Below are positions 24,403 to 33,775 of a DNA stretch of 64,000 bases, piece by piece. This stretch comes from Phenylobacterium sp. (GTDB taxonomy: Bacteria; Pseudomonadota; Alphaproteobacteria; Caulobacterales; Caulobacteraceae). Under the pieces are notes generated by a model. That model saw nothing but the letters and a program-made list of their open reading frames with translations. It was not told the DNA's origin and ran no database searches. Both the position numbers and the translations under genes were made by a program. The stretch is taken from contig NZ_SCVD01000034.1 of assembly GCF_004297125.1 (NCBI RefSeq), forward strand, positions 1 to 64,000. The letters run 5' to 3'. The stretch's first letter is position 1. The number at the start of each line of letters is the position of its first letter.

Positions 24403-26124
24403 TCATGGACGGCCGCGCTCGTAGACGAGCTTTCCGCCGAGGATGGTCATGTCCACCTTGATGCCTAAGATGGCCTCGGGATCGACGGTGAGCGGATCCG
24501 CGCTCAGCACGATCATGTCTGCAAGCTTCCCCGCCTCGAGGGTGCCCTTCGACCGCTCCTCCCAGGACAGGTAAGCGGCCTTCTCAGTGTATCCGCGAAT
24601 GGCTTCCTCGATGGAAACCCGCTCCTCCGGCCCCACGACCTCGCCGGACGGGTTCTTGCGGGTGACCGCCGAATAGAGGCCCACCATCGGCCCGATCGGC
24701 AGGTTGTCCGAACCGAAGGCGACGTGCAGCCCAAACTTCTTCCAAGGCGTCGCCACGGCGTTGTTGTGACGATAGCGGGTGGCGTCGAGCGTCTCCCGGT
24801 ACCGTCCGTCCAGGTTGTAGGCGAAGTTCGGCTGTTGCGAGATCAGGATCCGGTACTTCGCCATTTTCACCATCGTGGCCTCGGGCGGCATGACGGTGAA
24901 ATGGTCGAGGAACCATCTGTGGTCGCTATCCTTGATCTGGGGATAGCGGTCGAGAGCGCGCGCATAGGCGTCGACGGTCTGCACGATGGCAGCGTCGCCG
25001 ATGGCATGCAGGGCAAGCTGCCACCCGTTGGCCGCAGAGGCGTCCACTAGGGTCTGCAGCTCGGCGTCGGTGTAACGGCCCTTGCCCCGGAATCCTGGGA
25101 GGTTCTTGTAGTCGGCCAGTGTCCAAGCGGTGGGCCCGGTGAAGCCGCCGTCGACCGGGTTCTCGCCGATGCCGCCGAGACGCACCCATTCGTCGCCTTC
25201 GCCGCTCTTCTTCCCGTACGCCTTGAGGCGTTCCGGGCCGGGGAAGTCGATGTAGGTGGTCACGCGAGGGATGGCGTGGCCTGTTTCAGAGTGCAGCAGC
25301 GCCAGCCGGCGCGGCGTCAGGCCGCTCGTCGTCTTGCCGGAGCCGCCGGCCCCGACGGGCTCGTCGTCAATGGTCGTCGAAGCCGAATGGAAGCTCGTGA
25401 TGCCCAGCTCGAGAAGCCGTCTCATCGCCGCGACGTAGCCGGGCTTGAGCTCTTCCCAAGGGGCGGGCGGCACGTGCCGAAGGAAGAGGTCGATCCGCTC
25501 GCGCACGACGCCGTTCGGTTCGCCGCCAGCGTCATGCTCGATGAGCCCGGTGGGTGGATCAGGCGTCTTGCGGTCGATGCCCGCCATCTTCAGCGCAAGG
25601 CTGTTTCCAACGGCCGAATGTCCGCCCGCCCGGGTCAGGGCGACCGGATTATTCGGCGCCGCGGCATCGAGATCTGCACGATTGAGGTTGCGGCGTTCCG
25701 CGAACAGCGCCTCGTCCCAGCCATAGCCGGTGATCCATTCGCCTGGCCCAAGCTCAGCGGCCTTAGCCCGGACAATCTCCTGGACCTCCTTGATCGAGCG
25801 CGCAGGCTCGATGACCACTTGCCGCCGCGCGAGACTATAGATGTGCAGGTGCGTATCGATGAAGCCGGGCATCAGCGTGCGCCCGCCGAGATCGATCTTC
25901 GACTTCGCGTCGTATTTCGCCGCGAGTTCGTCTCCTCCCAGCTCCACGATGCGGCCATCCCGCACGGCGACGGCTTTGCGGATCGAGAACTCCCGATCTA
26001 CGGTGAGGACCTTCCCGTTGTAGAGAAGAATGTCGGCGGGCTCTGCACTCTGTGCGCCGCCCGCGCTCGCCGCCAGCAACGCCGCGATCGAGATCAGCAG
26101 ACCTCCACGTCCGGTCAGCCTCAT
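24403..26124 (-). CDS. Exported amidohydrolase (YtcJ-like)
   Basis: 573 aa. A signal peptide (to about residue 27) precedes an amidohydrolase-3 domain. Metal-site motifs: PGFIDTHLHIYS, HAIGDAAI, and FGSDNLPIGP near the end. The last 60 residues have the small beta domain with GKLADMIVLSADPL. ATG 26124 has GGGAGGGG upstream and gives a clean signal peptide. Family members hydrolyse amides, formamides or cyclic imides and are usually exported in these bacteria. It lies between the permease and the amidase, all on the minus strand, suggesting periplasmic processing of an N-containing compound. Confidence 0.85.
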   Translation of the reverse strand: MRLTGRGGLLISIAALLAASAGGAQSAEPADILLYNGKVLTVDREFSIRKAVAVRDGRIVELGGDELAAKYDAKSKIDLGGRTLMPGFIDTHLHIYSLARRQVVIEPARSIKEVQEIVRAKAAELGPGEWITGYGWDEALFAERRNLNRADLDAAAPNNPVALTRAGGHSAVGNSLALKMAGIDRKTPDPPTGLIEHDAGGEPNGVVRERIDLFLRHVPPAPWEELKPGYVAAMRRLLELGITSFHSASTTIDDEPVGAGGSGKTTSGLTPRRLALLHSETGHAIPRVTTYIDFPGPERLKAYGKKSGEGDEWVRLGGIGENPVDGGFTGPTAWTLADYKNLPGFRGKGRYTDAELQTLVDASAANGWQLALHAIGDAAIVQTVDAYARALDRYPQIKDSDHRWFLDHFTVMPPEATMVKMAKYRILISQQPNFAYNLDGRYRETLDATRYRHNNAVATPWKKFGLHVAFGSDNLPIGPMVGLYSAVTRKNPSGEVVGPEERVSIEEAIRGYTEKAAYLSWEERSKGTLEAGKLADMIVLSADPLTVDPEAILGIKVDMTILGGKLVYERGRP

Positions 26125-26315
26125 GCGCCCCTCCCGCGATTGTGAGCGCACGCCGTTGCGCGCCCGTCACCGTTCCAGGACCCGAAGCTTTGCCCTCGCT
26201 CCGGAGATGAGGAAGTTGCGATTTTGGACGGGGATGGTGCGCCGCCTGCACCTAGCCGAAGAGGCCTCGATGAGCTCTGGCCGTTAACGCTCGCGTGCGT
26301 GTCGGGTCGCGCATC

Positions 26316-27782
26316 TCATTCTCGACCGGTATGCTCTCCGCCATGTGTCCGGCATTGAACGCCGTCCGCCGACCGCTCCTCCCTCGCCCACAGTCTCGGC
26401 ACAACAGGGCCGGCCCGGCTTTCGATCGCAGCCGCCGCCTGGAGGCAGAGGTCTTCCCGGAACCGCGTGGCGATGAGCTGAACGCCGATCGGGGCGCCAT
26501 CCACCAATCCGACGGGAACGACCGCAGCCGGCAGGCCGAGTAGGTTCACGGGGCCGACGAAGCGCAAGCCTTTCCAGAACAGGTTTCGGGCGCTGCCGTC
26601 GACATCCGCGTTTGGCCCAGGGGTCCGCTGCACGGAGACCGGCGTCAACAGCACCGGGTGCCGTTCGAGGAATTCCATCCAGGTTCGGATAAAGCCTGTG
26701 CGACGGGCGATCCCGCGCATGTAACCCTCGAGGTCCGTCACCGTCGATGACGCAAGCGAGGCTTCGATCAGGCGCTTGAAAGCGTCGCTCCCGACTTTCC
26801 GCATCAGCGGCGCCTGCATCACGGCGAACTCCGCGAACAGGAGGTCCCGCCAGAGCCCCCACACGGCCGAAAGCTCAGGAACCTCGACCTCTTCGAGTTC
26901 GTAGCCAGCCGCCGCCAGGTGCTCGCCGGCCTGGCGATAGAGCGCAACCACTGCGGGGTCGCAATCCATGTCGTCCGGGATCCTGGCGATGGCCGCGCGC
27001 CGAGGGACGGAATCCCCGTCCAGTGGCGCAGGCGCGTACCACGGATCTCGACGGTCCTGCGCCGACATCACTTCGAGCGCGACGCGCGCATCCTCAACCG
27101 TACGCGTCAGGGGCCCCTGGGCCGACATCAGCTGGGACACGAGGGCCCGCTCTTCCATGGCGGTCGGGTTGTAGGCAGCGATCCGTCCCTGGGTCGGCTT
27201 GATCGTCACGACGCCGTTGCAATGAGCCGGCCAGCGAAGCGACCCGCCGATATCGTTGCCATGGGCGATCGCCCCGATGCCCGCTGCGACGGCCGCGGCC
27301 GCGCCGCCCGAGGAGCCCCCGCAGGTGATGCCGGCGTCCCAGGGGTTGAAGGTCATGCCGTGCAGCGGATTGTCGGTGAAGGCGCGAAGCGAGAACTCGG
27401 GTGTATTGGTCAGTCCAAGTAGAATGGCGCCCGCGCGTCTGAGGTTCGCGACGACCGGCGCGTCCTCCTGCGCAATATTGTCTTTGAAGGCGACGACGCC
27501 GTTCGAATTCGCCTGGCCGGCCACGTCCACATTGATCTTGATGGTGATCGGCACGCCGTGCAGCGGCCCCAGTTCGGCTCCGCTCGCCTGGTGCGCGTCC
27601 GCAGCCTTGGCCGCACTAAGAGCGTCGGCCGCAAGCGGCACGACCACAGCGTTCAGGGGCGGGTTGGCGATAGACATCCGGGCCAAGTGCGCCTGCACGA
27701 CCTCGACCGCACTGACTTGACCCTCCCGGACCGCGCGCGCGGTTTCCACCGCCGTCCACTGCCAGATTGATGTCTTCGTCAT
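26316..27782 (-). CDS. Amidase (amidase-signature family)
   Basis: 488 aa. The Ser-cisSer-Lys site is recognisable: Lys in PITIKINVD, the signature CGGSSGGAAAAVAAGIGAIAHGNDIGGS with both serines. GGAGGGG lies just before ATG 27782. Amidases of this family release ammonia or amines from amides. It follows the amidohydrolase in the same direction with a gap of about 190 bp. Together they could feed free amines to the dehydrogenase and GABA genes; this route is inferred from position only. Confidence 0.88.
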   Translation of the reverse strand: MTKTSIWQWTAVETARAVREGQVSAVEVVQAHLARMSIANPPLNAVVVPLAADALSAAKAADAHQASGAELGPLHGVPITIKINVDVAGQANSNGVVAFKDNIAQEDAPVVANLRRAGAILLGLTNTPEFSLRAFTDNPLHGMTFNPWDAGITCGGSSGGAAAAVAAGIGAIAHGNDIGGSLRWPAHCNGVVTIKPTQGRIAAYNPTAMEERALVSQLMSAQGPLTRTVEDARVALEVMSAQDRRDPWYAPAPLDGDSVPRRAAIARIPDDMDCDPAVVALYRQAGEHLAAAGYELEEVEVPELSAVWGLWRDLLFAEFAVMQAPLMRKVGSDAFKRLIEASLASSTVTDLEGYMRGIARRTGFIRTWMEFLERHPVLLTPVSVQRTPGPNADVDGSARNLFWKGLRFVGPVNLLGLPAAVVPVGLVDGAPIGVQLIATRFREDLCLQAAAAIESRAGPVVPRLWAREERSADGVQCRTHGGEHTGRE

Positions 27783-27983
27783 GTCCCCTCCGTTCTGCGC
27801 CGGCCTCTGTAAGGCCGTTCCGCTGGTCGCGACGCGCCAGGCGCTGCGGCGCGGCTCGCGTCACCCTACCGGCTGGTAATGCATCCAAGGGTGCTCCCGC
27901 CGGTGTGAAATGAGCACCGCACGGGGGCTTCGCCGCCCGTCCGCCTCATGGTCGCCACCGCCAAACCTGTGCCGTGGCTTCCA

Positions 27984-28994
27984 CTATGACGCCGCGCGGA
28001 CACCTGGCGACTGCGCCTGACTATGGCATTCGATCGCGCATTGCAGCCAGCGCCTGAAGCTCGCGACGAGGGGGGCGTTGCCGCGGTCCGCGCGACACGT
28101 GAGGACGTAAGCTCCGAGGATCGTCTCGCGGCTGCTCTGGGGGCCCACCACCACGAGCCGTCCAGCCTGAAGGTCGTCCCTCAGCAGGAACGGGTTGGCC
28201 AACACCACCCCTCGACCGCTGCGCGCCGCTTCAAGGGCGATGTGCGCATGCCATAGCCTTGGGCCGGGAAGCCCGGACGGGACGTCGACTCCCTGGCGCC
28301 CGAGCCACGCGATCCACTGATCGGCGCTCTCCTCGTGGAGCAAAGGCGCCTTCAGGAAGTCCTCAGGGGCGGCGATCGATTCCAGAGTGTCGGCCAGGGA
28401 CGGGCTGGCGAGGGCCAGGACCGGAGGGCGCGCGATCTCGAAGGTCTTTAGGAACGGGTCCGGCGCGGGCGCGGGATCGGGGACGAACCGGATGTCCACG
28501 TCGGTGCCGCGCGCGGTGAAGTTGGGCTGCTGGTCTGTGGGCTGCAGCTCAAGTTCTATATCGGGATGCTGATCCTGAAAGGTGATCAGCCGACCCGCCA
28601 GCCACTCGGATGCGAACCCCGGCACGCAGGAAATGCTGAGCAGGTTGTCGTTGCCCCGGCGGATGAGCTCGGCCGTCGATTCCGCGATCTCATTGATCGC
28701 TCTCGAGATTCGGGCGTGATAAACGCGTCCGTCGTCGGTGAGTTGGCTGCCGCCTCGAAGTCGGTCGAGCAGCGGGACCCCCAGCCAAGATTCGAGACTC
28801 CTGACATGCCGGCTCACCACTGTATGGTCTATGCTCAGCGCCTGGGCAGCCCCGCGTATCCCGCGCAGTCGTCCCACCGCTTCGAACGCCCGCAGCGCTG
28901 CAAAGGGAGGCACGGCCCGGCGATCATCGAGCGGTGTCTCGCGACGTGCGCCGACCAGCGTCAGCGCGCCAGGGCGTTTGTCGGCGTCACGCAT
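27984..28994 (-). CDS. LysR-family transcriptional regulator
   Basis: 336 aa. The HTH (about 35-60) reads RGAAQALSIDHTVVSRHVRSLE, and the type-2 periplasmic-binding-like effector domain follows (about 105-320). ATG 28994 has AAGG 8 nt upstream and is preferred to ATG 29009. The N-terminal leader of about 28 residues before the HTH is longer than usual. It points the same way as the amidase gene, 200 bp upstream of it, so it may regulate the amidase/amidohydrolase/permease group. Confidence 0.88.
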   Translation of the reverse strand: MRDADKRPGALTLVGARRETPLDDRRAVPPFAALRAFEAVGRLRGIRGAAQALSIDHTVVSRHVRSLESWLGVPLLDRLRGGSQLTDDGRVYHARISRAINEIAESTAELIRRGNDNLLSISCVPGFASEWLAGRLITFQDQHPDIELELQPTDQQPNFTARGTDVDIRFVPDPAPAPDPFLKTFEIARPPVLALASPSLADTLESIAAPEDFLKAPLLHEESADQWIAWLGRQGVDVPSGLPGPRLWHAHIALEAARSGRGVVLANPFLLRDDLQAGRLVVVGPQSSRETILGAYVLTCRADRGNAPLVASFRRWLQCAIECHSQAQSPGVRAAS

Positions 28995-29095
28995 CGCAGG
29001 GCCCTTCATCTGGAAAGAATAGCAAGCCCTGCCACAGACGACCCGCCGCGGCGGCGGATCGGGGCCTTGGCGGGACGGATTGGGCTCATGGCGCG

Positions 29096-30268
29096 CTACA
29101 TACCTTTCGCGGCGGCGTGCGCCGCCCGCACGAACGCGTCCCTCGCTCGGTAGAGATTCGCACCGCCAGCCGTCGGCCAGGCCGCGTTCGTCACAATGAT
29201 CAGACCATCTTCGGGGAAGGTCGTGATCGACTGGCCGAAGATGCCCACGGCTTCGTATCCGCCGTCGTCGCGCATCCACCAGAAGTAGCCATAGCCGGGC
29301 GGGGGCGCCCCATTCTTGATCTGCGGCGTCGTCGCCTGTTTGACCCAGCCTTCCGGCAGGATCCGCTGTCCCCTTGCGACCCCGTCCTCGAGCACAAAGA
29401 GGCCGAACCTTGCGTAATCTCGCAGGGTCATCGACATGCAGCAGCCGCCACGCTCATGACCGCTGGTGTCTGTCAGCCAGATTCCGTCCCGTTCCATCCC
29501 GAAGGGGCCCCAGATCTTCTCTGAAGCATATTCGGCAAGCGACTTGCCCACTGCTGTAGACACCAACACGCCAACAAGGTCGGTTTCACCGGTGTTGTAG
29601 GTGAACTTAGCGCCGGGAGTGTTCGCGCGCGGCAGGCGGCTCATGTAGCTCACGATCGGGTTCTGACCGGGCTCACGAAAGGCCGTTCCGGCCCTCGCCA
29701 CATCCGAGTTGGGATCGGTGTAATCTTCGTTCCACCGGACGCCGGAACTCATCGTCAGGAGTTGCCGGATCGTGACCCCTTCGTATGCCGATCCCTTGAG
29801 CGCCGGGATGTAGTTCGTGACCACATCGTCGAGGCTCTTGATCTTACCGTCCTGGATCGCCGCCCCCACGAGGGTCGAGGTGACCGACTTTGCAACCGAG
29901 AAGGATGTCCAGCGGTCTTCCGGCTTACGTCCGAGCCCATAGCGCTCCAGCAGGATTTTGCCGTCCTTCAACACGAGGACGCCGGACAGCCGGTTTTCGG
30001 CCATGTAATCCTCGACGCCCTGCTCGCGGCCATCGAAGGTCCAACGGGGGGAAATCTGTCGAACTGCGAGCGGCAGCGGACGCACATAGGTTCCCTTCCG
30101 GATCGTCTCGACCGGATAGGCGGTCTCCATCGACCCGTAGAGGATCCTCTGCTGCTCGGGGGACAAGGTCAGAAGATTCGGTCTCGATTCCGCCGACAGC
30201 GACGCGCTCGAGGCGCAGGCCCCCAGCAGCAAGGTCAGGGCCAGGGCCGCGGGCCTTAGCTTACCCAT
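29096..30268 (-). CDS. Lipoprotein serine hydrolase (class C beta-lactamase-like)
   Basis: 390 aa. The start at ATG 30268 gives a lipoprotein signal with lipobox LLGAC (Cys at about 19); GGGGG lies 9 nt upstream. The beta-lactamase-related fold has Ser-Val-Ala-Lys (SFSVAKSVTS) as catalytic SxxK and a Tyr-Asn motif (FTYNTGETD). Such proteins act as esterases, amidases or peptidases. The gene is divergent from the broken TetR gene with a palindromic operator between them, so it was probably that regulator's target. Loss of the regulator could mean constitutive expression. Confidence 0.86.
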   Translation of the reverse strand: MGKLRPAALALTLLLGACASSASLSAESRPNLLTLSPEQQRILYGSMETAYPVETIRKGTYVRPLPLAVRQISPRWTFDGREQGVEDYMAENRLSGVLVLKDGKILLERYGLGRKPEDRWTSFSVAKSVTSTLVGAAIQDGKIKSLDDVVTNYIPALKGSAYEGVTIRQLLTMSSGVRWNEDYTDPNSDVARAGTAFREPGQNPIVSYMSRLPRANTPGAKFTYNTGETDLVGVLVSTAVGKSLAEYASEKIWGPFGMERDGIWLTDTSGHERGGCCMSMTLRDYARFGLFVLEDGVARGQRILPEGWVKQATTPQIKNGAPPPGYGYFWWMRDDGGYEAVGIFGQSITTFPEDGLIIVTNAAWPTAGGANLYRARDAFVRAAHAAAKGM

Positions 30269-30289
30269 AAGATCGTACCCCCAAGCCAA

Positions 30290-30309
30290 TTTAGTACGAT
30301 CGACCTAAA
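30290..30309. promoter_or_regulatory. Imperfect palindrome, candidate TetR operator
   Basis: TTTAGTACGATCGACCTAAA is a 20-bp imperfect palindrome (TTTAG...CTAAA arms, GATC core) 22 bp upstream of the serine hydrolase start. It lies in the intergenic region shared with the divergent TetR pseudogene. Confidence 0.5.
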
Positions 30310-30510
30310 CACGGCGCCGTTCGTGATACAAGACCAAGGTCCGGACGGCTTGTTCTGGACCAGCGCCCTCACGAAGGATCGACGGCAATGTTTCGAGGCT
30401 CGCGAGAGATTCTGTGCTCCGCCGCCCGAGGAGCCTACTTATCGCAGCTCAGCGGGTACGCTGGGGGGGGGGCGGACGAGGCCTCGCAGCCGCATAGCGC
30501 CGGAGGAGCG

Positions 30511-31236
30511 ATGAACGAACCCGCATCCTTGAAGATCAAGATTCGAGCCGGTGCCTACCCGAGGACCGCGGATACGGTCGAGCAGATCCTGAGGTCTACG
30601 CTCAAGATACTCATGACCGATGGCTATTCGGCTTTGAGCATTCGCCGGGTGGCTGGCGACTGCGGCGTCGCGATCGGCAACCTGACCTACCATTTCCCGA
30701 ACAAGGCCGCTCTGCTCAAAGAACTGTTGGAAGCGGTTCTGGAAGCCTATGCGGATCGGGCGAGGCAAGGGGCTTAGGAGTTCAAGCTGGACGACCGCAC
30801 CGCTTTGAAGGCCGGCCTGTTCAACGTCCTGCGCGACGTGCAGAGCTTCCAGACGACGCATCTGTTTCCCGAGCTCTGGTCGCTCGCTAACCACGACGAA
30901 GAGATTTCGTCGCTGCTGCACAACTTTTACCGCCGCCTGCATCTTCCGGTCATCGCGCGCATCCGACGCTTGAACCCGACGCTGGATGAGGCTGACGCCG
31001 AGACTGTCGCAGTCTTCATCTCGAGCTTCGTGGAGGGGTCCACGATCTTCGCGGGGCACGGGAAGCCCCATGCTGGACGAATGGCTGACCTGGCGTCCAT
31101 CGCGCTCGAGACACTGGTCGGGATGGTCGAGACCATGACACCGGAACGTCTTCATGCGCTGCGCGAGCCTTGGGCGAACGCACCTCCCGAAATCTCCGGG
31201 CCGGCTGAGTTCCTCCTGCGCGAGCCTGTGGGGTAG
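30511..31236 (+). pseudogene. TetR-family regulator interrupted by an in-frame amber codon
   Basis: ATG 30511 follows GGAGGAG. The first 88 codons encode a good TetR HTH (SIRRVAGDCGVAIGNLTYHF). A TAG at 30775-30777 stops the frame. The same frame continues to 31236 with a complete TetR C-terminal domain (FPELWSLANHDEEISSLL ... LNPTLDEADAETVAVF). The continuation aligns with the intact paralogue at 473-1150. No frameshift is needed: a single base change explains it. The first fragment alone would be a DNA-binding domain without most of the dimer interface. Programmed read-through or an assembly error cannot be excluded. Confidence 0.85.
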
Positions 31237-31467
31237 AAGCATCGGGAAAGAGGCGCGGAGCTGAAGCTCTCGCTGAAACCGCCGGAGGGCCCGGGCTCCC
31301 AACCCATTTGAAGCCACGCGCTGCGTCCCGGCCTCGGACATCAGGGGCTCAGCAGGATGTGAGCGCGTCCACCTCGTCGTTTCGTCAAGCGAGACGGGCC
31401 GAGCGAATTTGCGAGAGCGTGCCGTGCATGAGGTTCCGGTTGGCGTCGCAGCCTGGCGGGTTTTCAA

Positions 31468-31584
31468 CTAGGTGAGCGCGACCCAGGCTCCGATGATGGC
31501 TAGAACTGCTATCGCGCCGCCTAGCGGGTACATGGCGAGGCGCCACCAAGGCGTCTCACTGAAATCGTCCGGGTGCTCGGCCAT
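31468..31584 (-). CDS. Small single-span membrane protein (38 aa)
   Basis: ATG 31584 with AAAGGG 6 nt upstream opens a 38-codon frame. Residues 1-15 are polar (MAEHPDDFSETPWW), then a hydrophobic segment GAIAVLAIIGAWVALT forms one probable transmembrane helix at the C-terminus. The layout (acidic start, one helix) is typical of small inner-membrane proteins. I know no family for it. Confidence 0.5.
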   Translation of the reverse strand: MAEHPDDFSETPWWRLAMYPLGGAIAVLAIIGAWVALT

Positions 31585-31903
31585 ATGGGCCCTTTAGCAT
31601 CCTGGCGACGTGGCGTCGCTGGCGCGGTGGGGGGGCTAGGGCGTCGACGCTCTGCAGCGATGTTACGCTGCTCCAGATGGCGCGGCCGGCGACGCGCAAC
31701 GGAAAGTCGCCGAAGAAGCGGTCAAGAGTACAGCCCAAAGCGCATCGGACGCGGGCGCTAAGCAACGGTAACGGTGGAGAAGCGTCCCTGTGGAGACCCG
31801 CGCGTCACTCAGCGAACCGCTCGAGCAGCTTAACGTCGTCGATCTGGTGCCGCTCACATCTCACGCATCTTCTTATAGGCGTCAGCGACGACGTCGCTGA
31901 GCA
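31585..31903. other. Gene-free interval next to the TnsE-like gene
   Basis: 319 bp. One plus-strand frame around 31,680-31,770 gives an Ala/Glu/Lys-rich helical stretch but has no start codon and is preceded by a stop, so it may be a gene remnant. No terminator or promoter is obvious. Confidence 0.35.
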
Positions 31904-33775
31904 TCAGCCTATCGCCTGTATGGTCTCGGGCAGCGCAACCGGCGGATCGAAGAGTGTTCTCGCCAGCGCCTCCAAATCTTCCGCCAGCAGGGCTGCGAGC
32001 CGGCGGCGCGCGGTGTGGGGTACGATGCGAGCCCTCACGTCGCTGTAAGAGACGGGCCAGACCCCCCGCCATGTAGCCTCTCGCGTCGAGGGGCGCGACG
32101 ACAGCTTGGAGATAGCGTGCTCTGCAATCGCCGATAGCTCGCGCACGGACATAAGGCCGCCGTCGTGACGAGCGACCAACCCAAGGCTGATCCGTTCAGT
32201 CTTGCGGCGGCGGGACACCTCGAACGCGTAGACCCTTCTGCCAGAAACCTGGATGTGGCCGACGGCAAACTGGCGGTCACGCCAAGCGCTGCCCCAGCTT
32301 GGATGAGCCTGCAACAACATGACTTTGCCCGCGGCGCCTCGAAGGGGATCTTGGCCCACGAGTCCTCCACTTTGGTGGCGCCCTAACTTGCCGATCGCAC
32401 TCGCGAACACAGAGAGCGGATAGCTGAGCGCCTGACGGTCGTAAGGTGCAAATTGACCGACCTCTCCGGCCTGTCGCTCCAGTAATCTGTCCGAAGGTGG
32501 CGGACCGGGCTCCGCCGGTGCTGCGCGGTAGGAGGGGCCTGGTCGAAGGATCACGCCCCCAACGCTGGCGTCGCTCCCGGGGCTCAGGGCTGACAGACTG
32601 TCGACCGTGCGTTCATTCCAGCTTGTCTGACGCGAGCCGCCGCGGCGATATCGTCGAGCAATCTCGTACTTGATCTCGATCCGCCCTAGTCGGGGGAAGG
32701 CCCTCCGCAGTGACTCAGGAAACGGTGAGAGCCCGCCGACAGAAAGCCCGGGGCGGCGGTGACTCTCCAACGCGGCATCCCGTGAGATGATCGTGCGATA
32801 GCGGCTGGAAGTCTCAGGCTCGCCCGCATCCGGATCGTCAACGTCCAACTCATCTGTCCCGTGCGGAAGCTTGACAATTAAGCGTTTGAACGGCGCGGGT
32901 CGAAAGTCGCTCAAGATTGCAGCGGCCACGAACGCGCGTTCCTGTCGCTCGCCGTAGTGATCAAGATCAACCGGCACCGTGTGGCCGAGCAAGGCGTAGG
33001 AGTGCTGTCCGGCCGCGAGCACGGCTGGCGGTAGAGGGCCCTCTCCACTTGCATCAAAAGAGCCAAGCATATCTGCGGCGGCGGCCTGCCACATCGTCAT
33101 CAGGTCGGGTGAGTTGAGCAACATGGCGAGGTGCAAGGCGGACGATCTATCCGTGAGACCGGCGACAGGTGCGATCTGCATCACCTCCGGTTCGACCATG
33201 CCCGAGGCATCGAGATCGACGAGCCCCGTTCCCGGAGGGCTATGGGCCGCCGACATGAAGCCGTCGGCCAACCAACTGACCGGACCGAAATAGAAGCGAA
33301 GCAATTCGCCTGCCCTGATGTAGATGCGCCTTCCGGCATGTTCACATACCGTCGCGATCGGATAATCCTGTATCGGCCGAGGCGTGACCGCGCTTCCGAG
33401 GGGACGATGTCCGATAGCGGCGTACGCGCTCAGCCCGTTGTCGGAAAGCTGGCATAGCTGATTGGCCTGAAGCCGCGTTGCTTGCCGCTCGACCAACGCT
33501 TTTGCCGTCCCGGAGATCACTCGATTCTGGAAGATCGTTCCCGGCCGCAGGATCGACAGCTGCTCTATGGGAGCCCACACAGAAACGCGGCTCCCGCCGC
33601 CTTCGCCTTCCAGAACGCCTAGGCTGCACTCGATCTCGTAGCCGTCGGTGCGCGCCGTGCTCGCTCGTATCCGGCTGTGGCTGATCAACACATAGCGATC
33701 ATCCCCCGGCAGCCACGGGAGACTCAGTGCATGCTCAGCGAGCGGTACAATCGGCTGGGAGGGCGATGGGGACAC
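31904..33775 (-). CDS. TnsE-like transposon targeting protein (putative)
   Basis: 623 aa, start GTG 33775. I see no catalytic motif. The layout recalls Tn7 TnsE (538 aa): a beta-rich N-terminus (SVWAPIEQLSIL), a middle block ELLRFYFGPVSWLADGF followed by VMQIAPVAGLTDRSSALHLAMLLNSP, a Pro/Gly-rich linker (about 410-450), and a C-terminal domain (about 499-600) with FAVGHIQVSGRRVYAFEVSRRRKTERISLG. The C-terminal part resembles the TnsE stretch ending VLLEVDAS in pattern. The gene reads into the island and starts 180 bp from the comM junction, where a targeting gene of a Tn7-like element could lie. Similarity was judged by eye from remembered TnsE sequence. Tn6022/AbaR elements, which also use comM, have a comparable extra gene (tniE). 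Confidence 0.5.
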   Translation of the reverse strand: MSPSPSQPIVPLAEHALSLPWLPGDDRYVLISHSRIRASTARTDGYEIECSLGVLEGEGGGSRVSVWAPIEQLSILRPGTIFQNRVISGTAKALVERQATRLQANQLCQLSDNGLSAYAAIGHRPLGSAVTPRPIQDYPIATVCEHAGRRIYIRAGELLRFYFGPVSWLADGFMSAAHSPPGTGLVDLDASGMVEPEVMQIAPVAGLTDRSSALHLAMLLNSPDLMTMWQAAAADMLGSFDASGEGPLPPAVLAAGQHSYALLGHTVPVDLDHYGERQERAFVAAAILSDFRPAPFKRLIVKLPHGTDELDVDDPDAGEPETSSRYRTIISRDAALESHRRPGLSVGGLSPFPESLRRAFPRLGRIEIKYEIARRYRRGGSRQTSWNERTVDSLSALSPGSDASVGGVILRPGPSYRAAPAEPGPPPSDRLLERQAGEVGQFAPYDRQALSYPLSVFASAIGKLGRHQSGGLVGQDPLRGAAGKVMLLQAHPSWGSAWRDRQFAVGHIQVSGRRVYAFEVSRRRKTERISLGLVARHDGGLMSVRELSAIAEHAISKLSSRPSTREATWRGVWPVSYSDVRARIVPHTARRRLAALLAEDLEALARTLFDPPVALPETIQAIG

